Assembly: GCF_021729015.1 (NCBI RefSeq) | Contig: NZ_JAJQQZ010000001.1 | Span: 1 to 64,000, forward strand | Length of the DNA: 64,000 nt | Source: Halobacterium rubrum | GTDB taxonomy: Archaea; Halobacteriota; Halobacteria; Halobacteriales; Halobacteriaceae | Reading direction: 5' to 3' | In this document: positions 44,547 through 52,993 of the stretch, piece after piece | How the letters are laid out: every line of letters begins with the position of its first letter | Position numbering within the stretch: position 1 is the first letter of the stretch | The notes under the pieces: generated by a model | What the model saw: the letters and a program-made list of their open reading frames with translations, nothing else | Databases searched by the model: none | Told to the model about the DNA's origin: nothing | Made by a program: the position numbers and the translations under genes

Positions 44547-44888
44547 CTACTCGAGCACGCCGACGTCCCGGGCGTGGCGCTCCAGCCGGGTTCGCTCGCG
44601 CACCTCGGCTTCTGAGAGTTCGCGCTTGACGACCGTGTACTCGTTCGTCGTGTTGTCGTAGTGGACGTACCCGAAGTTCACGAGCTCGCGCCGGACCGTC
44701 ACGTGGTCTCCGAAGTGCTCGCCCAGCGTCGCGTTCACCTCGGCCTTGCTGTACGTCTCCCCGACCTCGAACTCGTCGAGCAGTTCCTCCAGGACGACGA
44801 GTTTCAGGGCGTCGTTGCCGGGAAGCGAGTCCGCTTCGACGCGCGTCTCGAAGAACTCGCGCCAGTCCCGGTCGAAAGAGAGTGCCAT
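44547..44888 (-). CDS. DUF2087-domain protein
   Basis: A 113-residue protein. The core LVVLEELLDEFEVGETYSKAEVNATLGEHFGDHVTVRRELVNFGYV in pieces, ending in VKRELSEAEVRERTRLERHA, matches the DUF2087 winged-helix-like domain, which also occurs at the C-terminus of bacterial regulators. ATG 44888 opens MALSFDRDWREFF. Convergent with the Gate-domain gene. Confidence 0.8.
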   Translation of the reverse strand: MALSFDRDWREFFETRVEADSLPGNDALKLVVLEELLDEFEVGETYSKAEVNATLGEHFGDHVTVRRELVNFGYVHYDNTTNEYTVVKRELSEAEVRERTRLERHARDVGVLE

Positions 44889-44974
44889 ACGCTGCGCAGG
44901 CCCACCGGGACGGTGTGTTTTGGGGTGGTCTGTGGAGTGCCAGCACACCCACCCGACGCTCGCTGGCGGGGGCG

Positions 44975-45391
44975 CTACGGCTCCTCCAGCGGCTCGCCGT
45001 CCTCGGTCCGGGGCGCGAAGTAGTCGACGAACTGCTGGACGTCGGGCTCGTGGACGGTCACCTCGACGTGGAGGTCGCCGAGCTCGTCGGGGTTCCCGAC
45101 GGCGAAGTTCACCGTGTCGTTGAACGCCGCCTGCTTCTTCAGGTCGAAGCTGAACCCGGAGTCGGTCTGGTTCGCCTGGAACTGCTTGCGGGCCGTGTCG
45201 AGGATGCGCTGCTCGAACAGCTGCTGGCGGAACGACTCCACCGTGTGCGTCTCCGCGACCACCCGGCTGCCCTGCGTCTCGACGTCGACGCCCGGGAACA
45301 GGTTCCGGATGGCGTCGGCCACCCGGTCCTCGAGTTCTGTCGGGTTCACCGGCGCCGTCACGCGCACGTCGACGCTGTACGCGTCAGTCAT
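44975..45391 (-). CDS. UPF0201 family RNA-binding-like protein
   Basis: A 138-residue protein of archaeal family UPF0201, with VDVRVTAPVNPTELEDRVADAI, LFPGVDV, ILDTARKQFQANQTD and FDLKKQAAFNDTVNFAVG. The family has an RNA-binding-protein-like fold (L5-like) and no established role. Its ATG overlaps the end of the UPF0200 gene by eight bases, a pairing common in archaea. Confidence 0.88.
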   Translation of the reverse strand: MTDAYSVDVRVTAPVNPTELEDRVADAIRNLFPGVDVETQGSRVVAETHTVESFRQQLFEQRILDTARKQFQANQTDSGFSFDLKKQAAFNDTVNFAVGNPDELGDLHVEVTVHEPDVQQFVDYFAPRTEDGEPLEEP

Positions 45392-45974
45392 CGCTCTCGT
45401 TCACCCCCGTCTTCGCCTCCGCTTCCTCGTCGACGTGCTCGCCAGTCAGGAGGTCGCGGAACGCCCCGTGGAACGCCTCCAGTGTCCCCGCGTTCTTGAT
45501 GCGGACGTCGGCCAGCTCGATGGCGTCCTCCATCCCGAAGCCCTTCTCTCGCTCCTCGCGGGCTTCGAGGGATTCGCCGTCGGTGTCCCCGGGTCGGTTT
45601 CGGCTCTCGATGCGTTCCTTCCGGAGTTCCCGGGGCGCGTACACGTGTACGAGCGTGAAGTCCTCCCCGAAGGCCTCCCGGAACGTCTCCACTTCGACGT
45701 CGGACCGGATACCGTCCACGAGCACCGTGTCGCTGTCCGCGAGGTGGTCCTCGATGATCGGCAGCGACCGCTGCGCGATGGCGCCCGGACCGTTCTCCTC
45801 CCGGAGCGCCTGCGCGATGCGGCCGTGGTGCTGGGCCGGGTCCAGCCCCCGGTCCCGGCACTCCTGGCGAATCACGTCGCCCATGATGAGGACGGGGACG
45901 CCGGCCTCCTCGGCCACTGTCGCGGCCTCGCTCTTCCCGGAGCCCGGCATTCCCACGGTCCCGATGACTCTCAT
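45384..45974 (-). CDS. UPF0200 family P-loop kinase-like protein
   Basis: A 196-residue NTP-binding protein with Walker A VGMPGSGKSEAA near the start, ALREENGPGAIAQRSLP, and VLVDGIRSDVEVETFREAFG as a Walker B region, similar to dephospho-CoA and nucleotide kinases. The substrate is uncertain. It heads a two-gene operon with UPF0201. Confidence 0.9.
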   Translation of the reverse strand: MRVIGTVGMPGSGKSEAATVAEEAGVPVLIMGDVIRQECRDRGLDPAQHHGRIAQALREENGPGAIAQRSLPIIEDHLADSDTVLVDGIRSDVEVETFREAFGEDFTLVHVYAPRELRKERIESRNRPGDTDGESLEAREEREKGFGMEDAIELADVRIKNAGTLEAFHGAFRDLLTGEHVDEEAEAKTGVNESDD

Positions 45975-46060
45975 TAGGGGAACCCTCGGCCGGCGGCTAC
46001 GAGTGTGTGTCGGTTCGATACCCGGCGGTTTTTACTCCCGCCCACGTTACCTCGGCTTGC

Positions 46061-46135
46061 GGGCACGTAGCTCAGTTCGGACAGAGCGTTCGGCTTCTAA
46101 CCGAAATGTCGGGGGTTCGAATCCCCTCGTGCCCG
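46061..46135 (+). tRNA. tRNA-Arg (anticodon UCU)
   Basis: A 75-base cloverleaf: acceptor arms GGGCACG (46061-46067) and CGTGCCC (46128-46134) with discriminator G, D-arm GCTC/GAGC, anticodon stem TTCGG/CCGAA with loop CTTCTAA (anticodon TCT at 46096-46098), and T-arm GGGGGTTCGAATCCCC. A gtttttac TATA-like box lies about 28 bp upstream. CCA is not encoded. The 3' end from 46114 to 46137 is repeated at 46234-46257. Confidence 0.97.
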
Positions 46136-46257
46136 TATTCTGTCGCGAGCGAACGCGAGCGACGAATCGGGTGAGGGGTTCGAACCCTGGAAGTCGCAGC
46201 GACCGAGCGAAGCGAGGTCGACCGTCTTCCACCGGTTCGAATCCCCTCGTGCCCGTA
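46114..46257 (+). repeat. Duplicated tRNA-Arg 3' end (att-like)
   Basis: A 24-bp perfect direct repeat: the T-arm 3' half and acceptor of tRNA-Arg at 46114-46137 and again at 46234-46257, 120 bp apart. Between them is a related inverted GGGGTTCGAACCC near 46172-46184. This is what an integrase leaves at a tRNA gene; no integrase is present. Confidence 0.75.
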
Positions 46258-46504
46258 CAGCGAGGAGCAGACCGACGAGCGAACCGGCACGGAGCGCCCG
46301 CTAGCACGGCCAACGGGGCCGGTCGTTCCGCTCGGCTCACAAGTTGCCACGCAAAAAACTCCTCGCTCAGTCGCTGTGCTCTTTCACGGTGAGTCGCGCT
46401 CGCTTCGCTCGCGCGAACGCGCTGACAGCACTGCAACCACCCAGTTCCGTCTTCAGCAGCACCAGTCGGTGCGAGCTATCGGTCCGGGCGATGCCGGCGC
46501 TGTC
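46258..46504. other. Non-coding region after the tRNA
   Basis: No supported ORF. The stretch holds a palindromic patch around 46390-46416 (gcgctcgcttcgctcgcgcg) and a run gcaaaaaactcc near 46349-46360. Composition suggests debris from a mobile element. Confidence 0.4.
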
Positions 46505-46654
46505 CTACATCAGCTGCTGGACTTCCTCGAAGTCCGAGCGACAGAAGGGACAGCAGTAGCTCGTCTCGAAGCCGGTCGTCTGTGCGACTGTCTGCGTTTC
46601 GAGTTCGTGCATCGCAATATCGCGACCACAGTCCGGACAATCGAGCTTGGGCAC
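46505..46654 (-). CDS. Small two-finger zinc protein, GTG start
   Basis: A 49-residue ORF (VPKLDCPDCGRDIAMHELET, then SYCCPFCRSDFEEVQQLM) with CPDC and CPFC pairs likely to bind zinc. GTG 46654 is chosen because an in-frame stop lies 9 bases upstream and a TATA-like CTATATTTTAAG (46679-46690, minus strand) sits about 28 bp before it. That promoter in GC-rich DNA makes this a real, leaderless gene. Function unknown. Confidence 0.65.
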   Translation of the reverse strand: MPKLDCPDCGRDIAMHELETQTVAQTTGFETSYCCPFCRSDFEEVQQLM

Positions 46655-46861
46655 GTGACAGCGTTACTCACGCCCGTGACTTAAAATATAGTGCGGTACA
46701 CGTTAGCACGCCAGCGGTTCTCAGGCTCGTTATCGCACGGTATCCACCGATACTCCGAGCACGGGCCGAGCCGGCCGCGGCATACGCTTTGTGGCGAGCT
46801 GGCCCGCACAGCCGCTGTTACCGCAGGACTAACAATTTCGCCGTCGTCCCTCGCTGCCAGC

Positions 46862-47980
46862 ATGAGCAGTGAGGAACTCCAGGAGGCCGGGTACACCATC
46901 GAGCCGTTCGACGCCGCCACCGACGTCGAGGAGTTCCTCGCCCTCCACGGCCACATCTTCGACCCCGACCACGACCGCGAGTGGTTCGCGTGGAAGTACG
47001 CGGACAACCCCTACGTCGACCACCTCCCCATCCTCGTCGCCAGAGAGCGCGGCGACCTCGTCGGCGCCCGACCGTTCTTCGCACTGGACGTGTTCGTCGA
47101 CGGCCAGCGCCACCTCGCGCTCCAGCCCGGCGACACGATGGTCCACCCCGACCACCGCCGCCAGGGGCTGTTCACCCGGATGACGGAGGCAGCCATCGAG
47201 CGCTACACCGACGGCGAGCCGAGCTGCTTCTTCAACTTCCCGAACGGGCAGTCCGGCCCCGGCTACCTCAAGCTCGGCTGGGAGCGCGTCCGGGAGAAAC
47301 CCACCTACTACCGGATTCAGGACTCGAACGCGGTCGGCCTCGGCGGCGACGACGGCTCCGGGGGCGCACTGGCGGGGCTGGCGGGCGGCGTGGCGCAGCC
47401 GCTCCTCGACGGCTACAACCGACTCAGGGCCGCCCGCCTCGGCGGAGGCGGCAGCGACGTGACCGTCACGCGCCACGAGGACGTTCCGGCGTCGGTGCTG
47501 GCGGCCATCGACAGCGAGCCCTCCTCGGGCGGCATCCACGTCGCCCGCGACGAGCAGTTCTACGAGTGGCGCTTCGGCAACCCCGAGTGGGAGTACGCGG
47601 CCTACGTCGCCGAGGTCCGGGGCGGCCCCGTCGCCGGCATGATCGCCGGGACCTCGGTCGGTGCCGGCGAGACGACCACGAAAGTGACCGATGTCACACC
47701 GCTCCCCCCGGAACTGGACGACCGGGTCCTCAAAGCCCTGCTCGCCCGGCTCGTCGCCGACTACGCCGACTCGGACGTGCTCGCCGCACCCCCGATTCTC
47801 CCCCGGTCGACGATGCGCGCGGCCGGCTTCCACGGCGACGACCGCCCCCCGCTGTCTCTGCAGGCCAGCCGGACCACGCACGTCGTCCGAACGCTCACCG
47901 GCGACTGGACGCTCGACGGCGTCGACCTCACCGACGCGGACAGCTGGCGGCTCACCTTCGCCGAACACGACACGAGCTAG
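46862..47980 (+). CDS. GNAT-family N-acetyltransferase
   Basis: A 372-residue protein with an N-terminal GNAT domain. The acetyl-CoA-binding region is PGDTMVHPDHRRQGLFTRMTE (about residues 87-107), preceded by WFAWKYADNPYVDHLPILVA. The second half (about 180-370) is a second domain with EQFYEWRFGNPEWEYAAYVA, a repeat of the first half seen in two-domain GNATs. Substrate unknown. Bases 46655-46861 upstream show no other gene. Confidence 0.85.
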   Translation: MSSEELQEAGYTIEPFDAATDVEEFLALHGHIFDPDHDREWFAWKYADNPYVDHLPILVARERGDLVGARPFFALDVFVDGQRHLALQPGDTMVHPDHRRQGLFTRMTEAAIERYTDGEPSCFFNFPNGQSGPGYLKLGWERVREKPTYYRIQDSNAVGLGGDDGSGGALAGLAGGVAQPLLDGYNRLRAARLGGGGSDVTVTRHEDVPASVLAAIDSEPSSGGIHVARDEQFYEWRFGNPEWEYAAYVAEVRGGPVAGMIAGTSVGAGETTTKVTDVTPLPPELDDRVLKALLARLVADYADSDVLAAPPILPRSTMRAAGFHGDDRPPLSLQASRTTHVVRTLTGDWTLDGVDLTDADSWRLTFAEHDTS

Positions 47981-48105
47981 GCGGCGAAATCCGTCGACAG
48001 AACAGCGCTCCAGTGGGCTCGCGGCTCACTCCGTTCGCCGCTCGCCATTTCCGCGGTTCTCACTCGCTACGCTCGCTCCGAATCGCGCTCTCCTTCCGAG
48101 CCACG
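47981..48105. other. Convergent intergenic region with palindromic motif
   Basis: Between the ends of two convergent genes. Contains actcgctacgctcgctcc (about 48062-48079), a near-perfect palindromic motif also seen in copy 1 of the large element and after the tRNA. No gene is supported. Confidence 0.5.
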
Positions 48106-49215
48106 CTATCCTTCGAATCCGTCCTCGAACCGGAACGTCCCGTCGCGCTGGACGATTTCGCCGTCGACCTCGATGAACGAGTCCTCGCTCATGTCGACGA
48201 TCATGTCGACGTGCTTGGCCGACTCGTTCTGTTCGACGTCCTCGCCGACCGTCGCGGGGTACGCGCGACCCAGCGCCATGTGGACGGTGTCGCCCATCTT
48301 CTCGTCGAACAGCATGTTGTACGTGAACTGGTCGATGTCCCGGTTCATCCCGATGCCCAGCTCGCCCAGCCGTCGGGCGCCGTCGTCCGTGTTCAGGATG
48401 CCCGCGAGGACGTCCTCGTTCTGGTCGGCCGCGAAGTCCACGACCTCGCCGTCCTCGAACTCGAGGTACGCGCCCTGAATCTCGCGGGCCTGGTGGTAGA
48501 CCGGCTTGTCGAACAGCACTTCGCCCTCCACCGAGTCGGGGACGGGCGCCGTGAACACCTCGCCCGCGGGGAGGTTGTTCGAGCCGGAGTCGTTCAGCGT
48601 CGTCATGTCCGCGACGCTCATCGTCACGTCGGTCGTGTCGCCGGAGACGATGCGCACCTCCTCGGCGGGGTCGAGAATCTCGACCATCTGGGCCTGGTGG
48701 GCTTCGACGGCGTCCCAGTCCTTGTTCATCGCCTCGTAGACGAACTCCTCGTAGGCCTCGGTGGACATGCCGGCGAGCTGGGCGTCGGCGGGCGCCGGGT
48801 AGTGCGTGAGACACCACTTCGTGGACAGCCGCGAGTCGAGGACGTTCCGGTAGGCGGCGGCGAACGCCGAGCCCGTCTCCGTCGAGACGTCGCTCTGCTC
48901 GCTGACGTTCTCGTGGGGCCGGGCGACGATGGCGGCGTCGGCGTGCTCGAACAGCTGCAGGAGGTGCTCGGGCTCCGAGATGTCGTCGGCGTCGACCGCG
49001 CGGAGGTACGCGCGAGCGGCGCGGTCCGTCCCGATGCCGCGGTCGCCGCGCGCCAGCATCACGGGGTTGGCGCCGACCTTCCCGATCTCCTCGTAGAGGG
49101 CGACGCGGAGGTCCTCGGCGACCGGCGGCATGCTCACCACGACGTTCTCGTCGGGCTGGAGGTCGATGCATCGGTCGACGATGATCTCCGCGTGGGTCCG
49201 AATCCGGGGGTCCAT
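48106..49215 (-). CDS. M29-family aminopeptidase
   Basis: A 369-residue metallo-aminopeptidase (thermophilic aminopeptidase, AmpS/PepS family). Features are RIRTHAEIIVDRCIDLQPDE, NNLPAGEVFTAPVPDSVEG, AYLEFEDGEVV, and the metal-ligand cluster VHMALGRAYP and KHVDMIVDMS (His and HxD). It cleaves N-terminal residues from peptides. ATG 49215 opens the conserved start. Confidence 0.92.
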   Translation of the reverse strand: MDPRIRTHAEIIVDRCIDLQPDENVVVSMPPVAEDLRVALYEEIGKVGANPVMLARGDRGIGTDRAARAYLRAVDADDISEPEHLLQLFEHADAAIVARPHENVSEQSDVSTETGSAFAAAYRNVLDSRLSTKWCLTHYPAPADAQLAGMSTEAYEEFVYEAMNKDWDAVEAHQAQMVEILDPAEEVRIVSGDTTDVTMSVADMTTLNDSGSNNLPAGEVFTAPVPDSVEGEVLFDKPVYHQAREIQGAYLEFEDGEVVDFAADQNEDVLAGILNTDDGARRLGELGIGMNRDIDQFTYNMLFDEKMGDTVHMALGRAYPATVGEDVEQNESAKHVDMIVDMSEDSFIEVDGEIVQRDGTFRFEDGFEG

Positions 49216-49342
49216 GGGCTTGAGTGATGCCAACGGACGGTTGGCTTTTTCGGAACGCCCCCGTCGGCCACACCGCCGCCTGCTCTGCCGGCTGGCCGGC
49301 GGGCCGGTCGCACTTTTGGGTCTGGAGTGTGGACGTCCACCC

Positions 49343-50362
49343 GTGATAGACCTTCGCAGCGACACGGTCACGACGCCGAGCGACGCGATGCGGACGGCCG
49401 CCGCGGACGCCGACGTCGGCGACGATGTCTACGGCGAGGACCCGAGCGTGAACGAGCTCGAAGCGGCGGCCGCCGACGCCGTCGGGATGGAGGCCGCGCT
49501 GTACGTGCCGTCGGGGACGATGGGCAACCAGATCGCCGCCCGGGTCCACACCGAGCGTGGCCAGGAGGCGCTCGTGGAGCGCGAGAGTCACGTCTACAAG
49601 TGGGAGCTCGGCGGGTTCGCCCAGCACGCCGAACTCCAGGTGCGTACCTTCGAGGGCGGCGAGAACGGCTGTCCGGCGCCCGAGCGGATACGGGACGGCT
49701 ACGTCGAGGAAGACCTCCACCGGCCGGGGACGGGACTGGTGTGTCTGGAGAACACCCACAACTCGAAGGGCGGGACGGCGGTGCCGGCCGACGAGTTCGC
49801 GGCGGCCGCGGAGGCCGCCCACGGCCTCGACGTTCCGGTGCACGTCGACGGGGCGCGCGTGTTCAACGCGGCGACTGCGCTCGGCGTCGACCCCGCCGAC
49901 CTGCTGGCGCCCGTCGATTCGGTGATGTTCTGCCTGTCGAAGGGGCTGGGCGCGCCGGTCGGGTCGGTGCTGGCGGGCAGCGAGTCGTTCGTCGAGGAAG
50001 CCCGCCGGGTGCGGAAGCTGTTCGGCGGCGGGATGCGGCAGGCGGGGATGATCGCTGCGCCGGGCGTGCTCGCGCTGGAGAACCGCCACCGGCTCGACGA
50101 GGACCACGAGAACGCGCGGCGGCTCGCGGCGGACCTCGACGCGCTGCCGGGGCTGTCCGTCGACGAGCCGGACACGAACATCGTACTCGTGGACACGAGT
50201 GACGCCGGCATGACGGCCGCGGCGTTCCTCGCCGGCTGCGAGGACGAGGGCGTGCTCGGCTCGGAGTTCGGCGACTACACGGTCCGGTTCTGCACGCACC
50301 TCGACGTCGACGGCGCGGACGTCGCCGACGCCGTCGCGGCCGTCGAGCGCGTCGTCGCCTAG
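49343..50362 (+). CDS. Low-specificity L-threonine aldolase
   Basis: A 339-residue PLP enzyme that splits threonine or allo-threonine to glycine and acetaldehyde. It starts VIDLRSDTVTTPSDAM, has FVPSGTMGNQ-like VPSGTMGNQIA, HVDGARVFNAATAL, and the PLP lysine in MFCLSKGLGAPVGSVLAG. Start GTG 49343 lies about 28 bp after cacttttgg. Its stop overlaps that of the convergent small membrane gene. Confidence 0.94.
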   Translation: MIDLRSDTVTTPSDAMRTAAADADVGDDVYGEDPSVNELEAAAADAVGMEAALYVPSGTMGNQIAARVHTERGQEALVERESHVYKWELGGFAQHAELQVRTFEGGENGCPAPERIRDGYVEEDLHRPGTGLVCLENTHNSKGGTAVPADEFAAAAEAAHGLDVPVHVDGARVFNAATALGVDPADLLAPVDSVMFCLSKGLGAPVGSVLAGSESFVEEARRVRKLFGGGMRQAGMIAAPGVLALENRHRLDEDHENARRLAADLDALPGLSVDEPDTNIVLVDTSDAGMTAAAFLAGCEDEGVLGSEFGDYTVRFCTHLDVDGADVADAVAAVERVVA

Positions 50363-50490
50363 TTGCCTTTGCCGTCCTCGAAGCCCTCGCGGAACCCCGC
50401 GAACGTGCGGCGGATGAGCAGGAACATGAAGAACACGAACAGGAGGACGGCGGCGGCGAGGACGTAGAACACGGGGCCGAGTTCGACCAT
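50359..50490 (-). CDS. Single-span small membrane protein
   Basis: A 43-residue protein: MVELGPVFYVLAAAVLLFVF then FMFLLIRRTFAGF, ending FEDGKGN. One transmembrane helix with a positive flank. ATG 50490 is chosen over an upstream TTG because the family-like start VELGPV fits and CCCCTATTG (TATA-like) lies 20-30 bp upstream. Its stop overlaps that of the threonine aldolase gene. Function unknown. Confidence 0.65.
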   Translation of the reverse strand: MVELGPVFYVLAAAVLLFVFFMFLLIRRTFAGFREGFEDGKGN

Positions 50491-50597
50491 GTGGGTGGCA
50501 ACCACGGGCGTGACAATAGGGGTTTCGGGTTCCCGGGGCGTGTGAGGCCGCGCGAGTAACGACAAAATTCATTGTAGTTTGGTGATAATGGGGTGTT

Positions 50598-51248
50598 ATG
50601 TCTGGTCTCCTGCCCTCGACGTCGGAGGTCGCGGCGCCCGACGGCGACCCGCGGGTCGTCGGCGTCGACTCCGACGACGCTGACCGCCTGCTGTCGGCGC
50701 TGTCCTCGGGCACGGCCCGCGACCTCTACGCCGCCCTCCACGACGACCCGGCGACCCCCTCCGAGCTCGCCGAGGACGTCGACACCTCCCTCCAGAACGC
50801 CCAGTACCACCTCGAGAACCTCGAGGACGCCGAGCTCATCGAGGAGTGCGACACGAAGTACTCCGCGAAGGGCCGGGAGATGAGCGTGTACGCGCCCATC
50901 GACGCGCCCGTCGTGCTGTTCGCGGGCAGCGAGGAAGACGGCGAGAGCGTCCAGTCGGCACTGACGAGCCTCCTCGGCGCCGTGAGCGTGCTCGGCGTGG
51001 CGAGCGTGGTCGTGCAGCGCGTGTTCGGCGACGGACTATCGGCGCCGGGCGCGGCGTCCGGCGGGAGCGAGGTCGGTACGGCGACCGGCCAGCACTCGGC
51101 GCTCGTCGCCGAGGGCGGCGAGACGGCCGGCGCCGCAGCGCAGGCCGCCAGTCAGGGCGCCGGTGGGCTGCCGGTCGGGCTGCTGTTCTTCCTCGGCGGG
51201 CTGCTGGTGGTCGGACTGCTCGCCGTCGCGTGGTTCGCCGGTAAGTAA
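50598..51248 (+). CDS. ArsR-like HTH regulator with membrane anchor
   Basis: A 216-residue protein. Residues about 25-95 are a winged helix: LLSALSSGTARDLYAALH, TPSELAEDVDTSLQNAQYHLENLEDA and YSAKGREMSVYAP. After a hydrophobic stretch (LTSLLGAVSVLGVASVVV) the C-terminus has a strong transmembrane helix, LPVGLLFFLGGLLVVGLLAV. A membrane-tied transcription factor is implied. AT-rich text near 50561-50585 holds the promoter. Confidence 0.82.
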   Translation: MSGLLPSTSEVAAPDGDPRVVGVDSDDADRLLSALSSGTARDLYAALHDDPATPSELAEDVDTSLQNAQYHLENLEDAELIEECDTKYSAKGREMSVYAPIDAPVVLFAGSEEDGESVQSALTSLLGAVSVLGVASVVVQRVFGDGLSAPGAASGGSEVGTATGQHSALVAEGGETAGAAAQAASQGAGGLPVGLLFFLGGLLVVGLLAVAWFAGK

Positions 51249-51331
51249 AACGCCAGTTTGAGTGTGCGTCGCCTTATTGATAGCGGCTCCCGTACCGGAT
51301 GGTACAGGCCGCTGCGGCCTGCCCCCTGACG

Positions 51332-51847
51332 CTACCGGCCCTCCACACGGAACTCCCGAAGCACCCGCCCGTCGCGGGCCCGGAGCTCCCCCCGCACGCC
51401 GCCGCGGTCCGTCGACCGCAACTCGGCGTGTGCCGCCGGGTTCCCGCGCGGGTCGGCGTGGCTCCCCGGATTCAACAGGACCGCGTCGTCGGTCGTTTTC
51501 ACTGCCGGTGTGTGCGTGTGCCCCGACACGACGAGGTCTGCGTCGCGCTCCCGCCCGAACAGCGACAGCCCCATCTCGCCGCCGTCCTGTCGGTGGGTGA
51601 CTGCGACGCGGAGCCCGGCGACGTCGACCGTGCGGGCCGGCGGGAGCCGGTCGCGGACGGCCGGGCTGTCGGCGTTCCCGTGGACGGCGTGCAGGCGGTC
51701 GGCGGCGTCGTGGAAGGCGTCGAGGGCGGTCTCAGTGGTGAAGTCGCCGGCGTGGACGACGGCGTCGGCCGTCTCGACCGCTTCGCGGGCGCGGCCGGCG
51801 AGCGCGTGTCCGTCCTCGCTGTGGGTGTCCGAGAGTACGGCAATCAC
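51332..51847 (-). CDS. YfcE/MJ0936-type metallophosphoesterase
   Basis: A 171-residue small phosphodiesterase with the calcineurin-like signature: VLSDTHSEDGH, DAVVHAGDF, VHGNAD, VVSGHTHTPAV and LLNPGS. It needs a divalent metal pair; substrate unknown. Start GTG 51847. It diverges from the CDF transporter. Confidence 0.9.
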   Translation of the reverse strand: MIAVLSDTHSEDGHALAGRAREAVETADAVVHAGDFTTETALDAFHDAADRLHAVHGNADSPAVRDRLPPARTVDVAGLRVAVTHRQDGGEMGLSLFGRERDADLVVSGHTHTPAVKTTDDAVLLNPGSHADPRGNPAAHAELRSTDRGGVRGELRARDGRVLREFRVEGR

Positions 51848-51938
51848 GCGTCCGCCTAGTCGGCGGGGGGTCCTCAGGCTTGTGCCGGGGGCGCTCGTGT
51901 CGGGGCTTCTTTACGGGGTACGCGCGAACGACGTTGAC

Positions 51939-52889
51939 ATGGCTGGCAGCAAGTCCGTCGTGCTCGCGGCGCTCGTCGCGAACGGCGCGATTGCGGTGTT
52001 GAAGTTCCTCGGGTTCCTCGTGACGGCGAGCCCGGCGATGCTCTCCGAGACGTACCACTCGGTGTCCGATACCGGCAACCAGGTGTTCCTGCTGGTCGGG
52101 CTGCGGTACGGCGAGAAGGACGCGACCCGCGACCACCCCTTCGGGTACGGGAAGGCGCAGTTCTTCTACTCGTTTCTGGTGAGCGTGATGCTGTTCGGCA
52201 TCGCCGGCTGGGAGGCGCTGAAACACGGCTACCACGCGGTCACGCACGGCGAGGCCGCCATCGCGAGTCAGGCGTCCCTGCTGGGGTTCCAGTTCCCGGG
52301 CGTGTGGGTGAACTACGTCGTGCTCGTGAGCGCCATCGGGTTCGAGAGCTACGCGTTCGTGAAGGCGTACCAGGAGACGCGCCGGCAGATGGACCGCCAC
52401 GGCTGGGAGACGCTGCGGGAGATGTTCCGGCGGACGAGCGACACGACGACGCTGACGGCGCTGACCGAGGACACGGTGGCGCTGCTGGGACTGGTGTTGG
52501 CGCTGGGCGGCATCCTCCTCACGCAGTACACCGGGAATCCGTTCTACGACGCGATGTCGGCGCTGCTCATCGGCGTCCTCCTGATGGTGTTCGCGGTGGC
52601 GCTGGCGTGGGAGAACAAGCGTCTGCTGCTGGGGGAGAGCCTGCCGGCCGTCGACGAGCGCGAGCTCCGGGCGGTCGTGGCGTCGTCGACGGGTGTGACC
52701 GAGATCGTGGGCTTTCGGACCGTCTACTTCGGGCCGAACGAGGTCGTGGTGACCGCCGACGTGGCGTTCGAGGAGGGGATGCCGACTGGGGAGGTCGACG
52801 ACGCGATCACCGCCATCGAGGCGGCGCTCCGGGAGGCGAACCCGTCGGTGTCGAAGGTGTACGTGGAGCCCGAGTCGACGCCGGCGTAA
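51939..52889 (+). CDS. Cation diffusion facilitator transporter
   Basis: A 316-residue CDF-family exporter for divalent metals. The N-terminal membrane domain includes LSETYHSVSDTGNQVFLLVG (metal-binding residues H and D of TM2), RDHPFGYGKAQFFYSFLVSVM, and TALTEDTVALLGL (TM5); the cytoplasmic C-terminal domain has VVVTADVAFEEGMPTGEVDDAI. Substrate metal is not clear from the sequence. A ttcttta stretch near 51907-51913 is 28 bp before the ATG. Confidence 0.9.
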   Translation: MAGSKSVVLAALVANGAIAVLKFLGFLVTASPAMLSETYHSVSDTGNQVFLLVGLRYGEKDATRDHPFGYGKAQFFYSFLVSVMLFGIAGWEALKHGYHAVTHGEAAIASQASLLGFQFPGVWVNYVVLVSAIGFESYAFVKAYQETRRQMDRHGWETLREMFRRTSDTTTLTALTEDTVALLGLVLALGGILLTQYTGNPFYDAMSALLIGVLLMVFAVALAWENKRLLLGESLPAVDERELRAVVASSTGVTEIVGFRTVYFGPNEVVVTADVAFEEGMPTGEVDDAITAIEAALREANPSVSKVYVEPESTPA

Positions 52890-52993
52890 CCCGGCACCGA
52901 ACACGTTAGTGCAAAGATTGTTTTTGGAAAAGCAAATTGATTTTCAGGACAGCGGCAACCTTTAAGTGTGGGGCGGACCAACGTGTAGTTGTT
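52890..52993 (+). promoter_or_regulatory. dpsA promoter region
   Basis: Unusually AT-rich for this genome: gattgtttttggaaaagc and aaattgattttc (52916-52945), then TATA-like tttaagtgtg at 52961-52970, about 28-30 bp before the dpsA ATG. The AT-rich block may hold sites for metal- or oxidant-responsive regulators; no specific box is assigned. Confidence 0.6.
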
